Below, one piece after another: positions 53,560 through 64,000 of a stretch of 64,000 bases of DNA; position 1 is the stretch's first letter; each line of letters opens with the position of its first letter. Source of the DNA: Ipomoea triloba (taxonomy: Eukaryota > Streptophyta > Magnoliopsida > Solanales > Convolvulaceae); assembly GCF_003576645.1 (NCBI RefSeq), contig NC_044925.1:11110787-11174786 (forward strand), given 5' to 3'. The position numbers and the translations under genes were made by a program. The notes beneath the pieces were generated by a model. The model had not been told where the DNA came from, made no database searches, and saw nothing but the letters and a program-made list of their open reading frames with translations.

Positions 53560-55358
53560 TGTTGGTCCCAAGGGGATGGGGTACAAGTCTAGAGGGGGGG
53601 GTGAATAGACTTGTATAAGATTTTGCAAATCTTTTCGACCTCTCGTGTGTATTGAACTTAGGATGTTTAGGTTCGATACCTCACGAGGTGAAGACAAAGT
53701 TTTATGCGCAGCGGAAATGTTATCCCCTTTTAGTTAGCACGAGTTTGAGTTAGTTCGAGAGGTGTGTTTATATGCAGTGCAATCGAGAGGTTAGCGAGAG
53801 ATAAAAACAGTAAGTAAATGCAAGAGAGATTTTTAAGTGGTTCGGCCAACCCGCCTACGTCCACTCTTCTTCCAGAAACTCCCTGGAAGGATTGCACTAA
53901 AAACTTCCCTTTTTAGTACAATATCGAGCGCTTGAGCTTTGATCACGAAGCCCGCCTCAAGCCTCAGGTTTTTCGCCCCGCTTCTTGTTACTCCACCTCT
54001 CGAGCACTTGACCTTTGATCACCAAGCCCGCGTCAAGCCTCAGGATCTTCACAAGACAGCTCCCAGGTTACTCCGCCTCTCCAAGGTCTTTCTCCCCGCT
54101 TCCAGCTACTCCACCTCTCGAGCACTTGACCTTTGATCACCAAGCCCGCGTCAAGCCTCAGGTTTCTTTCACTCGGACAGCTGCCAGGTTACTCCACCTC
54201 TCTTGCTTAATCCAAAGCAAGGTGTTTTTGGTTGTCACAGTTGAATGTAACAGACTCCAATCTGACCACAAGCTATCGTTGAATCAACTTCGATGTAGAG
54301 CAGCTTTGGTCACCTTCTGGATGTATAACAGTTTAGCTTTGTAACTCTCTTCGAACACTAAGATGTGTTCTCTCGCTGTATTGAATATCAGGATGATATT
54401 CCAAGTTAAGCACTTTGCACTGGAACGTTTTTATCAGACACCTCTTGTTAACCTCTTGACCTCTTTCACAACCCCTTTTTCTTCTGTGTCTTTACGTCCT
54501 TATATATGAGAGTAGAAGAATAGTTCCGTTGGAGGGAAAACTATTCCGTTTGAAATTGGTCTCCCACGCCGAACATGGGTCTTTGCACAATTTCAGCATT
54601 TTTCATGGAGTAGTGGTCTTGTAACTTGAGCCTTTTGTTTTGTAGTGAATATTCCATATTCCACTTTCTTGAGTTCATGCTTCACTTGCTTCTTTTGGAT
54701 AAAGTTACTCTTTTTATGTTCCCATCATTCCTTGTTTGGGGAATCTGACCACTTCAGGATTGGTGCACTTCTTGACCGTTTGTGGTGGAGGTCTGACGTG
54801 TCATCCACTTCCGTCCATTTTGAAACCTCCCGCTCAGCACCTCTTCAATATTTTATCTCCATGATATTCTTCTTCTCCAAACTTAGAGTATTTTATCTGC
54901 ACATGTTGACTAACATTCAGCCTCTTGGAGAAGTGCCGGTTTATCGAGACCATAAAAGATGTCTCGACCACTTGATGTTTCAATCCCATGTATCGAGAGG
55001 TCTATCTCTCGAATATTCTTTACGTCTCGAACTCGATAGGTATATCGAGAGGTCCTTACCTCTCGAACTTGGCTTGTGTCTCGAGACTTAGTTGATGTCT
55101 CGTAGACCCTTATTCCTCCAGAGTTGTCTCGTGCCTGCTTCTGATCTATCTGTTTGCTTACAACACGAAAACTTCTAAGTTGTTCAAACAAGTTTACCTT
55201 AAGCTTAAATATTTCCCGAGTTGAGCTCAAATTACCCGGTTGTATTTTCGCTCTTAGTTTACTTATCGAACTTACATTGTTTTGCCTATGTATCGAGACT
55301 TGGGGATTCTTACTTAACAGTTGGTATCATCAAAACCTATTACATGGTGTTCCTAACA
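53560..55358 (-). repeat. 3' LTR of the Sirevirus-like element
   Basis: 1799 bp; on the minus strand it starts TGTTAGGAACACCATG and ends TTGGGACCAACA. Same family as the solo LTR 8496-10261 and the truncated LTR 52296-53262. Contains the CpG-rich repeat block (ctcgagcacttgacctttga words) and TCTCGA words. Confidence 0.92.
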
Positions 55359-55359
55359 A

Positions 55360-55373
55360 TTTCCCCCTTTTTG
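55360..55373 (-). promoter_or_regulatory. Polypurine tract of the Sirevirus-like element
   Basis: Minus strand AAAAAGGGGGAAAT immediately before the LTR start TGTTAGG. I saw only one copy in the 250 bp upstream, whereas many Sireviruses have several. Confidence 0.85.
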
Positions 55374-55613
55374 ATGATGCCAACACTTATACTTACTTAT
55401 ATGGCTGATTTGAAAAAGAAAAAGCATTGATTTTATTTTCAGCGCATATGGTAAGTTTGACAACTGATCTACTAAAGCAAGAATAACCAAACTCACGCAA
55501 CACCCCAACAAAAGATATATATTATCATAACAGGAGTGTTTTACAGGGCTTTAGCAGAAAAGAGAGAAGATAAAGAACAACATCAAATTCGAATGCATGT
55601 AGACATCGAGAGC

Positions 55614-57413
55614 TTACTGCTTATTCGCTTTCCTCTTCTCGTTTATGGCTGCTCGTGTCTTGTGGAGGTCTTCAAAGTTCACCTGCTCTAGATATTCGTT
55701 TGATATATCCAGGTGAAGGTAATTGACAAAGGCTTCACCTATGAAGTTGCCTTCAATCACCCCATCTCTCCACCATTCGATGCATTCCGGAAGAGTGAGA
55801 CCGCTATGAAGAGCTAAGTCAGTTTTGGTAAGAAGACTTACTATGATTCCATGAAGATATTCGTTTGAGTCTTCTTTGGTCCCTGCCTTGTAGCTCTGTA
55901 GGAGTAGCTTGTCTCTCTTCTCTTTGGCTGTTTGTTGTTCTTGTTTCTTTCTTCTGATTTCCTTGTCTTCTTCTCTTCTTTCTCCTATTTCCAGTGAACG
56001 CTGGATCCTTAACATATCTGCTCTTTCAGCTTCCTCCATTTGTTTTCTTGTTGACTTTGGAACTTTTGGAGGAGGAGGAGGTCCAGCTGGTTCACTTGCC
56101 GCCCTCTTCTTGCTGGTTGTAGTCCCTCCCTGAGTCTTCTTTTCCCCCTTGTTGGCATCATAAGTCCCTCCCTGAGTCTTCTTTTCCCCCTTGTTGGCAT
56201 CATAGCGGAGGGAAAGTAAGGAGGACAGACCGTCGAAGAGTGCATGGATTTGGGCAGGTAAGGAGGACAGACCGTCGAAGAGTGCATGGATTTGGGCAGG
56301 CATTTGGTGCGACAGGTCAGTGAGTATGGTTTGCATCACATCCTGTCGAAGTTCGCTTGAGCGTTGGTGGGCTTGAAGTTCTGCTCGTAACTCGGCGAAT
56401 TCAGTTCTCATCCTTTCAGTCTCTGCTCGAGCTACCGCAGCCTCATCCGCAGCCCTTTGTGCTGCATTCTCAGCCCACACTGCTTGTTCGAGAAGTTCTT
56501 CGTGATTGGCTTGGGAGTCACCGGAGCCAGTCACAGGTATTGCAGCGTTTCGAACAACAGCAAGTACATGCTCAAGTTGAGCCATCCTCTGAGATTGATC
56601 AGCCATGAATTGACGCACCTCGCCAATGAAAGCTCGTTCGGCCTGTTGATCAAAGTCAGAAGAAGAAGGAGAAGAAGATTGAGTGGTACCTCTAGTCGGA
56701 GGGGACTTGGGTGCTTCCAGATTTCCACCCATGACTTGCATTCGTGATTCCACCTCTCGACTGACTTCCTGAGGTTCAGCAGGGACACTGGGATCAGAGC
56801 TCGAAGGTAGCTCCATATCAGGTGCTTCCCGGTTTCCACCTGAGGGATGGATCACTTCTTGCTCTTCACCTCTCGAACCTGGAGCCTCAGCTTCAGCTGC
56901 TGGTAAGGTAGGATTGGCCAAGGTGGGAGTCTCTGCATCAGATGCTTCCCGGTTTCCATCTGATTGAGGTTTCCCCTCAACACTACCTCTCGAACCAGTG
57001 CTGGGAACGTGATCATCTACTGGAGGAGTTGATTCATCGGCAGGTGCTTCCCGGTTTCCACCTTCTTGAACCTCAACTCTCGAACCAGCAGGGTTCTCCT
57101 CATTCTGCTCTTGTTGCTCACTTGTTTGCACTTCAGTATGCTCTGGTGAATCTGGAATATCTATTATCTCAGGAGCAACTGGTGCACTCCACCTTTCCCT
57201 ATTAACCATATCGATGGGAAAGCCTGGGAGTTGGAGCAACAAAATTTCACCCTCTCGAACTGTCTGAGCTTCATCTGTTGCATTCGAGGGTGTGGACTCA
57301 GGTGGTGGCAGTAGTAAGACAGAGTTAGGTGCCACCTCATGTGCTTCAGAGGTCTCAGATTCACCTCTCGAAGCTACCTGGTCTTCTAGAGCAGATTCAC
57401 TCACTTGGGACAA
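55614..57413 (-). CDS. Sirevirus extra 3' ORF, C-terminal half
   Basis: 599 codons. An acidic, Pro/Ser-rich N-terminal region with repeated GNREA words, a heptad-rich coiled coil (VWAENAAQRAADEAAVARAE, FAELRAELQAHQ), a basic KKRAASEPAGPPPPPKVPKS patch and a Lys/Glu-rich helix. There is no signal peptide or membrane segment. It lies where Sireviruses carry their so-called env-like ORF. Two exact 14-residue duplications (PAQIHALFDGLSSL; YDANKGEKKTQGGT) come from 42-bp repeats at 56121-56204 and 56217-56300. It probably formed one long ORF with 57656-59314, broken by a frameshift near 57445 and stops in 57600-57656. Confidence 0.7.
   Translation of the reverse strand: MSQVSESALEDQVASRGESETSEAHEVAPNSVLLLPPPESTPSNATDEAQTVREGEILLLQLPGFPIDMVNRERWSAPVAPEIIDIPDSPEHTEVQTSEQQEQNEENPAGSRVEVQEGGNREAPADESTPPVDDHVPSTGSRGSVEGKPQSDGNREASDAETPTLANPTLPAAEAEAPGSRGEEQEVIHPSGGNREAPDMELPSSSDPSVPAEPQEVSREVESRMQVMGGNLEAPKSPPTRGTTQSSSPSSSDFDQQAERAFIGEVRQFMADQSQRMAQLEHVLAVVRNAAIPVTGSGDSQANHEELLEQAVWAENAAQRAADEAAVARAETERMRTEFAELRAELQAHQRSSELRQDVMQTILTDLSHQMPAQIHALFDGLSSLPAQIHALFDGLSSLLSLRYDANKGEKKTQGGTYDANKGEKKTQGGTTTSKKRAASEPAGPPPPPKVPKSTRKQMEEAERADMLRIQRSLEIGERREEDKEIRRKKQEQQTAKEKRDKLLLQSYKAGTKEDSNEYLHGIIVSLLTKTDLALHSGLTLPECIEWWRDGVIEGNFIGEAFVNYLHLDISNEYLEQVNFEDLHKTRAAINEKRKANKQ
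56121..56300. repeat. Two 42-bp tandem duplications
   Basis: agtccctccctgagtc at 56121 and 56163; taaggaggacagaccg at 56217 and 56259. Both have period 42, with identical copies. Confidence 0.92.
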
Positions 57414-57655
57414 GGGGATTGCTGCAGTTGGAGTAGGAGTGTCAGCATCATCTCGAGCAACCCAGAGGTCTCTCCTGGACCTCTCGTGTGTTCTACACTT
57501 TGTCCTAAGGATATTGCTGTGGCAAGCCTGATATCCTCTCGAAATTGAGCATCTAGTTCAGGATCTTCTTCAGGCTCGGCTTCATCTTCTTGTGCATCAA
57601 CAGCTATGCCCTTTCCTTTGTCAGATCGACAAGATTACTCCTGATTACTTGCATC

Positions 57656-59314
57656 TCATGGGCACGGTTTTTGAAGCTCGTCGGCTGGGATTTCAGTGAG
57701 ATCTAACCAGTTTAGTGCAAATCGTTCCTCAGCCTCCATCTCTGCTGCTCTTGAGATCAATTGATCAAAGGGACCTGTTCTCCAGTTGATCCAGCGAAGT
57801 ACTCTGGAGAAGTCGTCCAAACTCGATACATTCTCAACACTTTGATTCAATCGAGATGTGATTTCAGCATTCAGCTCATCAGAGTCAGCAGGTAGGATTT
57901 CTGTTGCTGATGCACACTCCACAGCTTGTTCAGTTATCTCTCGAACAACCGAGAGATCATGTGTCAACCCATCATTCAGAAAAGCTTGCACTGGGTTCCT
58001 GACCACAGTGCCCTGACCATCAGCAGCCACCACACAGTCTAGATCTTCAGCTGCTGGAATATCTACCTCTCGAACCACCTGTCGTGGTTCCTCAACAATA
58101 CCCTGTACTGGATCACTGATCCCAGTACCTTCAACTTCTCGAGCCTCCTCTTGAGGCAAACCAACAGATTCATCAACATCCTCAGCACCATCAACAGCAA
58201 GTATATCAACACTTAAAGTTCCTGACAGGGACTTGGTAGGGGGCACTCTCTCAACCTCAGTGGCCAGTGTAGCCTGAGGTTCCCCCTGGGCTTGTGCCCT
58301 GTCCTCAAATGGTACTTGTATAGCGGACGGTGTCACCTCTCGAACCTGGGTGACAGCAGCAGTCTTGGTCCTCTTGGCCTTCCTTTTCAATTCAACCCTC
58401 TTGACTGGGGTGTCCAAAAGCTCGTCATCAGAGCGCTTCTCCTTAGCTGGGGCTTTCCTTTTGCCCCTTCCCTTAGGCTTTGAGGGTGAAGATGCATCCT
58501 TAGCACCTTTTGCCTTAGCTTGAGGTTTCGTTCTACCCATATAGGTATTCCGATGAACCTCTCGCCCTTCCCTCAGTTCGAAGCCCTTCAGTCTCAATAG
58601 AAATTGAACAACAAAGCCAAAACCAACCTTTTTGTAGATTGTCAGGTCGGAGTTGGAAACTGAGCTCTGCATTTGGTGTTTGAGGCAGTCGAAGATGATG
58701 TGAGCCCAGTCCAACTTGTTGTTGTTCCAGATGGCGTGGAGGATTTTCAGAGTGTCCAGATTGACTTCGTCTGTTCCGGACACCTTGCCGAGGATGAATT
58801 TTATGATGAGCTCGGCGGCTAGGGCAAACCTCTCCTTCAAATGAAATCTGCGGAGGGCAGAGGATGCTCTGGGTGGTGCAGTCTCCAATCGGATTTTGTC
58901 CCAAAACTCCTGCTTATCCATGTTGTAGTCCGATAGGTGCTTGACTGCCTCCTCCGACGTAGCAAAGTCGAATGCTGCTCGTAAATCACCCACAGAGATT
59001 GTTATGTCTATTTCGTTGAAGCGGCTTTCAATCTTGCCCTTCGTGACCTTGGCATGAGCGAACCATTCTGTGTAGTCGAGGTCATGAATGGTTCGGTAGT
59101 CATGCGTCATGTACCGCATTAGTCCTGCCTTCTCAAATTTCTTCAAGACTCTCTCCGCCATTGTTGGATTTGGCGAGTGGGTGATGAAGCCATCTTTGTC
59201 AAGGATGCTTCCCGCCTTGACTTGTTTAATCTGAGAGCGTATGTGGTCTAGCTCTCTCTGGTATGCACTGGAGGTTGAAGATGAAGATGAAGAAGATGAT
59301 GATTCAGACGCCAT
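57656..59314 (-). CDS. Sirevirus extra 3' ORF, N-terminal half
   Basis: 552 codons from MASESSSSSSSSS. A Ser run is followed by a folded region (VLKKFEKAGLMRYMTHDYRT, KLDWAHIIFDCLKHQM, GFGFVVQFLLRLKGF) resembling the plant-specific 'putative plant transposon protein' domain seen in retrotransposon ORFs, then a Lys-rich tract (KPKGRGKRKAPAKEKR) that could be a nuclear signal, then an acidic repetitive tail. The function is unknown. The GFGFVVQFLL stretch is too short and charged at both ends for a clear membrane span, so an envelope role is not supported. The start is 36 bases from the N gap. Confidence 0.7.
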   Translation of the reverse strand: MASESSSSSSSSSTSSAYQRELDHIRSQIKQVKAGSILDKDGFITHSPNPTMAERVLKKFEKAGLMRYMTHDYRTIHDLDYTEWFAHAKVTKGKIESRFNEIDITISVGDLRAAFDFATSEEAVKHLSDYNMDKQEFWDKIRLETAPPRASSALRRFHLKERFALAAELIIKFILGKVSGTDEVNLDTLKILHAIWNNNKLDWAHIIFDCLKHQMQSSVSNSDLTIYKKVGFGFVVQFLLRLKGFELREGREVHRNTYMGRTKPQAKAKGAKDASSPSKPKGRGKRKAPAKEKRSDDELLDTPVKRVELKRKAKRTKTAAVTQVREVTPSAIQVPFEDRAQAQGEPQATLATEVERVPPTKSLSGTLSVDILAVDGAEDVDESVGLPQEEAREVEGTGISDPVQGIVEEPRQVVREVDIPAAEDLDCVVAADGQGTVVRNPVQAFLNDGLTHDLSVVREITEQAVECASATEILPADSDELNAEITSRLNQSVENVSSLDDFSRVLRWINWRTGPFDQLISRAAEMEAEERFALNWLDLTEIPADELQKPCP

Positions 59315-59349
59315 TGAAGAAAGTTTGTGTGTTTTGGAGGGAATGTGTA

Positions 59350-60214
59350 NNNNNNNNNNNNNNNNNNNNNNNNNNNNNNNNNNNNNNNNNNNNNNNNNNN
59401 NNNNNNNNNNNNNNNNNNNNNNNNNNNNNNNNNNNNNNNNNNNNNNNNNNNNNNNNNNNNNNNNNNNNNNNNNNNNNNNNNNNNNNNNNNNNNNNNNNNN
59501 NNNNNNNNNNNNNNNNNNNNNNNNNNNNNNNNNNNNNNNNNNNNNNNNNNNNNNNNNNNNNNNNNNNNNNNNNNNNNNNNNNNNNNNNNNNNNNNNNNNN
59601 NNNNNNNNNNNNNNNNNNNNNNNNNNNNNNNNNNNNNNNNNNNNNNNNNNNNNNNNNNNNNNNNNNNNNNNNNNNNNNNNNNNNNNNNNNNNNNNNNNNN
59701 NNNNNNNNNNNNNNNNNNNNNNNNNNNNNNNNNNNNNNNNNNNNNNNNNNNNNNNNNNNNNNNNNNNNNNNNNNNNNNNNNNNNNNNNNNNNNNNNNNNN
59801 NNNNNNNNNNNNNNNNNNNNNNNNNNNNNNNNNNNNNNNNNNNNNNNNNNNNNNNNNNNNNNNNNNNNNNNNNNNNNNNNNNNNNNNNNNNNNNNNNNNN
59901 NNNNNNNNNNNNNNNNNNNNNNNNNNNNNNNNNNNNNNNNNNNNNNNNNNNNNNNNNNNNNNNNNNNNNNNNNNNNNNNNNNNNNNNNNNNNNNNNNNNN
60001 NNNNNNNNNNNNNNNNNNNNNNNNNNNNNNNNNNNNNNNNNNNNNNNNNNNNNNNNNNNNNNNNNNNNNNNNNNNNNNNNNNNNNNNNNNNNNNNNNNNN
60101 NNNNNNNNNNNNNNNNNNNNNNNNNNNNNNNNNNNNNNNNNNNNNNNNNNNNNNNNNNNNNNNNNNNNNNNNNNNNNNNNNNNNNNNNNNNNNNNNNNNN
60201 NNNNNNNNNNNNNN
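59350..60214. other. Assembly gap of 865 Ns
   Basis: Unknown sequence between the end of pol and the extra ORF of the Sirevirus-like element. Its true length is not known. Confidence 1.
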
Positions 60215-63200
60215 CCCAACTCTATCATTCCCAATTCTAACCTTAGTTGAGAGAATCTATTTTCACATAACGCTTTTGTGAAAATATCTGCTAGTTGCTC
60301 ATCCGTTGCAACATATTCCAAAGTGATGTCCTTTTTCTCAACGTGGTCTCGGATGAAGTGATACTTAATATCAATATGCTTTGTTCTGGAGTGTAACACT
60401 GGGTTGTGGGTGATGGCAATAGCACTTGTATTGTCACACATAATTTTAACCTCCTTACACTCAACACCATAATCCATTAGCTGTTGCTTCATCCATAAGA
60501 TCTGAGCACAACAACTTCCAGCTGCTACATATTCTGCCTCAGCAGTGCTTGTAGCTATCAAATGTTGTTTCTTGCTAAACCATGAGACAAGTCTTCCACC
60601 TAGAAACTGACATGTCCCTGATGTGCTCTTTCGATCTATCTTACAACCGGCAAAGTCCGCATCTGAATAACCCATAAGTTCGAAAGATCCACCTTTCGAA
60701 TACCAGAGCCCAACACTCTGCGTACCCTTTAGATATCTAAGAATCTTTTTGGATGCATTTAGGTGACTTTCCTTAGGACTTGCCTGAAATCTAGCATATA
60801 CACCTACTGCAAAGGATATGTCTGGTCTACTTGCAGTTAAATAAAGAAGAGATCCGATGATACCTCGATAAGTGGTTTGATCGACCTCTCGACCTTCGCT
60901 GTCGACATCGATACGTAGAGAGGTTCCCATAGGTACTTTGACTGAGGATTTCCCTTCTATGTTGTATTTCCTGAGCAGATCCTTGGTGTATTTCTCCTGG
61001 TTGATGAAGATACCTTCCTTAAGCTGTCTCACTTGTAGTCCAAGGAAGTAGTTGAGCTCTCCCATCATGCTCATCTCGAACTTTCCTTTCATCAAACTGG
61101 AGAACTTCTCGCACAAGTCTGGATTGGTGCTACCAAAAATGATATCGTCCACATAGATTTGCACCAATAAGATGTGATCCCCATCCTTAATCCTAAACAA
61201 TGTTTTGTCCACTAGGCCTTTGGTGAACCCACACTGAAGTAGAAAAGAGGATAAGGTATCGTACCAAGCTCTTGGAGCTTGTTTTAAGCCGTAGAGTGCC
61301 TTCTTCAACTTGTATATTTTGTCAGCTCCTACGTCCTTCAAGAAACCCGGAGGTTGTTCAACGTACACCTCTTCTTCGAGAAGTCCGTTCAGAAAAGCGC
61401 TCTTGACATCCATTTGATATACCTTAAAGTCTTTGAAGGCGGCATATGCGAGAAAGATGCGTATGGCTTCGAGACGTGCCACTGGAGCGAAGGTTTCATC
61501 AAAATCTATTCCTTCCTCCTGACAGTAGCCTTTGGCAACAAGTCTGGCCTTGTTCCTAACAATAATTCCATCCTCATTCATCTTGTTTCTGAAAACCCAC
61601 TTTGTACCAATGACATTCTGATGATGAGGTCTCGGAACTAGTTCCCAAACATCGTTCCGTTCAAACTGATGAAGTTCCTCTTGCATGGCTTGCACCCAAT
61701 CTGGATCACATAGAGCCTCTTCGATCACCTTAGGCTCTATTTGAGATAGAAAGCAAGCAAACATGCTTTCTCTGTATGCTGATCTGGTTTGAACTCTGTC
61801 ACGTACATCTCCGATCACTTGATCAGCAGGGTGACTTCTCAGCCATCTTAGGTCGGGTTGCGGCTCCTCAGTTGGTACTTCCATTGAAGGTTGAGATATG
61901 GGTTGAACATCTATGATCTGGTTTTGATCAACTGAGTCAGGCGCTTTCTTCTTGGTAGACTCTTCATCATCTGATTCTGACTGGAGTTCTGCTACGTCTC
62001 GAACTATCGACTGCTTGTCTTCGAGAGGTAAGTTTGATCTCTCGATAGACTCTGGCTGATCTTCCTCAGCAGCTTCCGTTGTCTTTGATGGTTGATCTGT
62101 TGATGCCCTTTCATCAAAGATAACATGTATGGACTCTTCAACCACCAAACTCCGCTTGTTGAAGACTCTGAGTGCTTTGCTTTTCGATGAGTATCCCAGA
62201 AATACTCCATCATCTGCCTTTTCTTCAAAGGTTCTTCGTTGAGTCTTCCCATTGTTGTGAATATAGCATTTGCACCCGAATGAGTGGAAGTGGCTTACAT
62301 TCGGTTTTCTTCCATTCCACAACTCATATGGAGTCTTTCCAACTCCTTTTACTATCAAGGACCGATTTTGGGTGTAGCACGCTGTGTTGATTGCTTCTGC
62401 CCGAAATCCTTGTGATATGTTGGCTTGCGAGAGCATGGTCCTTGCGGCTTCTTTGAGAGTTCTGTTCCTTCTTTCAGCAACCCCGTTTTGTTGAGGTGTT
62501 CGAGCAGCTGATAGTTGATGATGAATTCCGTTCTCGTTGCAGTAGCTCTCGATTACTTGATTAACGAACTCTCCACCTTGATCTGACCGGATCTTTAGTA
62601 TCGAGACATCCTTTTCAACTTGAACTTGTTTCAAGAGATTTGGTAGGGCAATTTTTGTCGAGCTTTTCTTGGTTAAGAACACGGTCCAAGTGAATCTTGT
62701 GTAGTCATCCACTACCACAAGAGTGTACTTCTTTCCCTTTATGCTGGGTGGATCCACTGGGCCAAATAAGTCCATGTGAAGAAGACTTAATGGTCTAGTG
62801 GATGATGTCTCGGCTTTGCTCTTGAAGGAGGATTTGATCTGTTTGCAACGTTGACATGCCTCACAAATTTTATCCTTTCGAAACGTCACTTTGGGCAGTC
62901 CTTCCACTAGGTTCCTCTTAGCAAGCTTGTTGATAGTTTTAAAGTTCAGATGACTAAGCTTACTATGCCAATCCCAGCATAAATCTTCCTTGCTCCTTGC
63001 TAGCATACATAGGGATGGTTTTGCAGACCTCCAATCCACTATGTACATGTTTCCTTTCCTTGCTGCTTCCAAGACGACTTCGAGAGATTCCTCGTTCATA
63101 ATCTGACATTTGCTTTTGGTGAAGACAACTTTGTGGCCCTTGTCACAGAACTGGCTTGTACTAAGGAGATTGAACTTGAGCCCCTCAACGTAGGACACTC

Positions 63201-63393
63201 CTTTAATAACCAGCTCATTCTTTTGGATTTCACCAACAGCTCTTGTGCGCCCCTTCTTTTCGTTGTCGCCAAATGTCACCAAGGGACCTTCGATAGGTTG
63301 GATGTTCTCAAGCAGTGTTAGATTTCCAGTCATATGTCTCGAACATCCACTGTCAATGAACCACACGTCCCTGGTGTCCTGCAAGGAAATCAA
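60215..63393 (-). CDS. Sirevirus-like pol (protease, integrase, RT, RNase H)
   Basis: About 1059 uninterrupted codons. Protease [12 protein letters not shown] at residues 13-23; GAG-pre-integrase with the HHCC finger (WHSKLSH...CEACQRC, 142-183); integrase DDE at D208 (HMDLFG), D271 (RSDQGGEF) and E307 ([10 protein letters not shown]), with the exact D-35-E spacing; integrase C-terminal [15 protein letters not shown] from about 580 with [10 protein letters not shown] and YVDD at 747-750; [16 protein letters not shown]; RNase H with [24 protein letters not shown] and [15 protein letters not shown]. It ends at LGMIEL next to the gap. No stop, so this pol may still be functional. Its first codons overlap the gag frame by a few bases in the -1 frame. 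Confidence 0.92.
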
Positions 63394-63983
63394 GCAAGTT
63401 TAGGTACCCAAACTTTGGGTCCTGGTGGGTTAGTGAGTTTAGGCATCCATTTATACCTTGTGCCCATTATTCCAGGCCTAGGCGCAATGTAGCCATTGTA
63501 CGTTTGATAATTATAAGGAATGCTAGCAAAGGTTTTAGGCCTCTTTGGTGCATAAATCAACTTAGGTAGAGACTTTTCGACCGGCTTATGCACCATGCCT
63601 TTCATACGCTGTTTGGTCATGTGAAATTGCTGAAAGTGAGGTTTCTTCCAGAACTTGTGATTCGATGACCAATTCTCACTAGATGGATAGAGTCTTCCTT
63701 TCTCCATCCGTGAGTTCCTAACTATGTGGATCTCAGACCTTCCATATTTGCCTTGAGGTGCATTATATGGAGTGTAGCTCTTTTTGTACTTGGAATGGCC
63801 TTGCGAGAGATAGCAAGGTGATCTCTCGATATTGTTTACCCGGCCATTCTTCGTAGCTTTCCTATACTTTCCATTGCTGGTGTATAGGGACGGTTTATGA
63901 ATAGCTACTCTGGTCTTTTCTGTTGGTCCTTTATGACCTTTATTTGGTTTGGGTTGAGATCCTCCATTTCTTGAAGTTCCCAA
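63390..63983 (-). CDS. Sirevirus-like gag C-terminal region
   Basis: A 197-codon frame, probably the C-terminal tail of Gag. It is basic and rich in Lys, Tyr, Asn and Pro and ends [10 protein letters not shown] then TGA at 63390. The WVPK motif typically precedes the protease in this lineage. It probably continues upstream beyond the chosen ATG into the rest of Gag outside the window. Pol begins in the -1 frame at this point. Confidence 0.65.
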   Translation of the reverse strand: MGTSRNGGSQPKPNKGHKGPTEKTRVAIHKPSLYTSNGKYRKATKNGRVNNIERSPCYLSQGHSKYKKSYTPYNAPQGKYGRSEIHIVRNSRMEKGRLYPSSENWSSNHKFWKKPHFQQFHMTKQRMKGMVHKPVEKSLPKLIYAPKRPKTFASIPYNYQTYNGYIAPRPGIMGTRYKWMPKLTNPPGPKVWVPKLA

Positions 63984-64000
63984 ACCATTGGTCTGTTTAT

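Larger units (their letters stand above)
53560..64000 (-). mobile_element. Sirevirus-like Ty1/copia element, 3' part
   Basis: A minus-strand element. 3' LTR 53560-55358, PPT 55360-55373, long extra ORF region 55614-59314, an 865-N gap, pol 60215-63393 and the gag C-terminus 63390-63983. The rest of gag, PBS and 5' LTR lie beyond the window. RT signature [11 protein letters not shown], a large ORF between pol and the 3' LTR, and the sequence CATCATCAAAAAGGGGGAAA before the LTR all fit the Sirevirus (SIRE/Maximus) lineage. Confidence 0.85.

Noticed and set aside
55614..59314. Envelope glycoprotein of an endogenous retrovirus-like element
   Set aside because: No signal peptide, transmembrane anchor or glycoprotein-like cysteine pattern. 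Position alone is not enough.
59241..60281. Long plus-strand ORFs across the gap
   Set aside because: Open only because the 865 Ns contain no stops. The real coding strand here is minus.

Overview
This is a stretch of plant nuclear DNA, almost certainly from an AT-rich eudicot. The evidence is tRNA-iMet- and tRNA-Asp-primed LTR retrotransposons, plant-type MITEs and SINEs, and remnants of plant-only genes (NAC, NB-ARC-LRR, a PYG7-type TPR protein, a U-box/ARM protein, an AGP peptide). I cannot name the species from the sequence. It is a draft assembly: one 865-N gap (59350-60214), three single-N joins (49813, 50406, 51669) and a recurring, suspicious 42-bp tandem duplication.

Layout. 1-3079: the 5' end of a minus-strand Ty1/copia element (LTR, PBS, gag, start of protease). 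3085-5450: a copia gag relic, then two adjacent minus-strand gene pieces, a U-box/ARM (PUB45-type) fragment and an AGP23-like peptide gene. 6060-7810: a decayed Athila-type LTR with PBS. 7820-13571: a large foldback DNA transposon with about 1.3-kb inverted arms and a 10-bp target duplication. Its loop holds two tandem tRNA-Arg(CCU)-like genes. Its left arm carries a solo LTR and a poly(A) retroposon that the right arm lacks. 14708-16140: a candidate Helitron. 16739-20808: the last two recognisable exons of a PYG7-like gene, frameshifted, with an intron packed with MITEs. 22356-31490: an NB-ARC-LRR pseudogene split by a complete 7-kb copia element (23126-30130, TSD GTTCC). 34117-37037: a NAC pseudogene whose second intron holds a mitochondrial nad4 insertion. 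38061-39690: a hAT-like MITE and a kinesin-5 fragment. 40297-51626: a nearly complete non-autonomous Ty3/gypsy element (TSD TATTT) with gag-protease, no polymerase, and a second ORF behind what looks like a duplicated internal promoter and intron. 51670-64000: a fragment of a second gypsy copy, a truncated Sirevirus-like LTR, and the 3' two thirds of a Sirevirus-like copia element (pol, long extra 3' ORF, PPT, 3' LTR).

No gene here is certainly intact and functional. The AGP23-like ORF is the only non-transposon reading frame without a visible lesion. The window is best read as a nest of mobile elements that has taken in and broken pieces of host genes. Most interpretable events are retrotransposon life cycle (PBS, PPT, LTR, TSD) and gene-fragment capture. 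The most unusual points are the foldback element with a tRNA-gene loop, the internal-promoter arrangement of the gypsy element, and the exact 42-bp periodicity at seven unrelated places.
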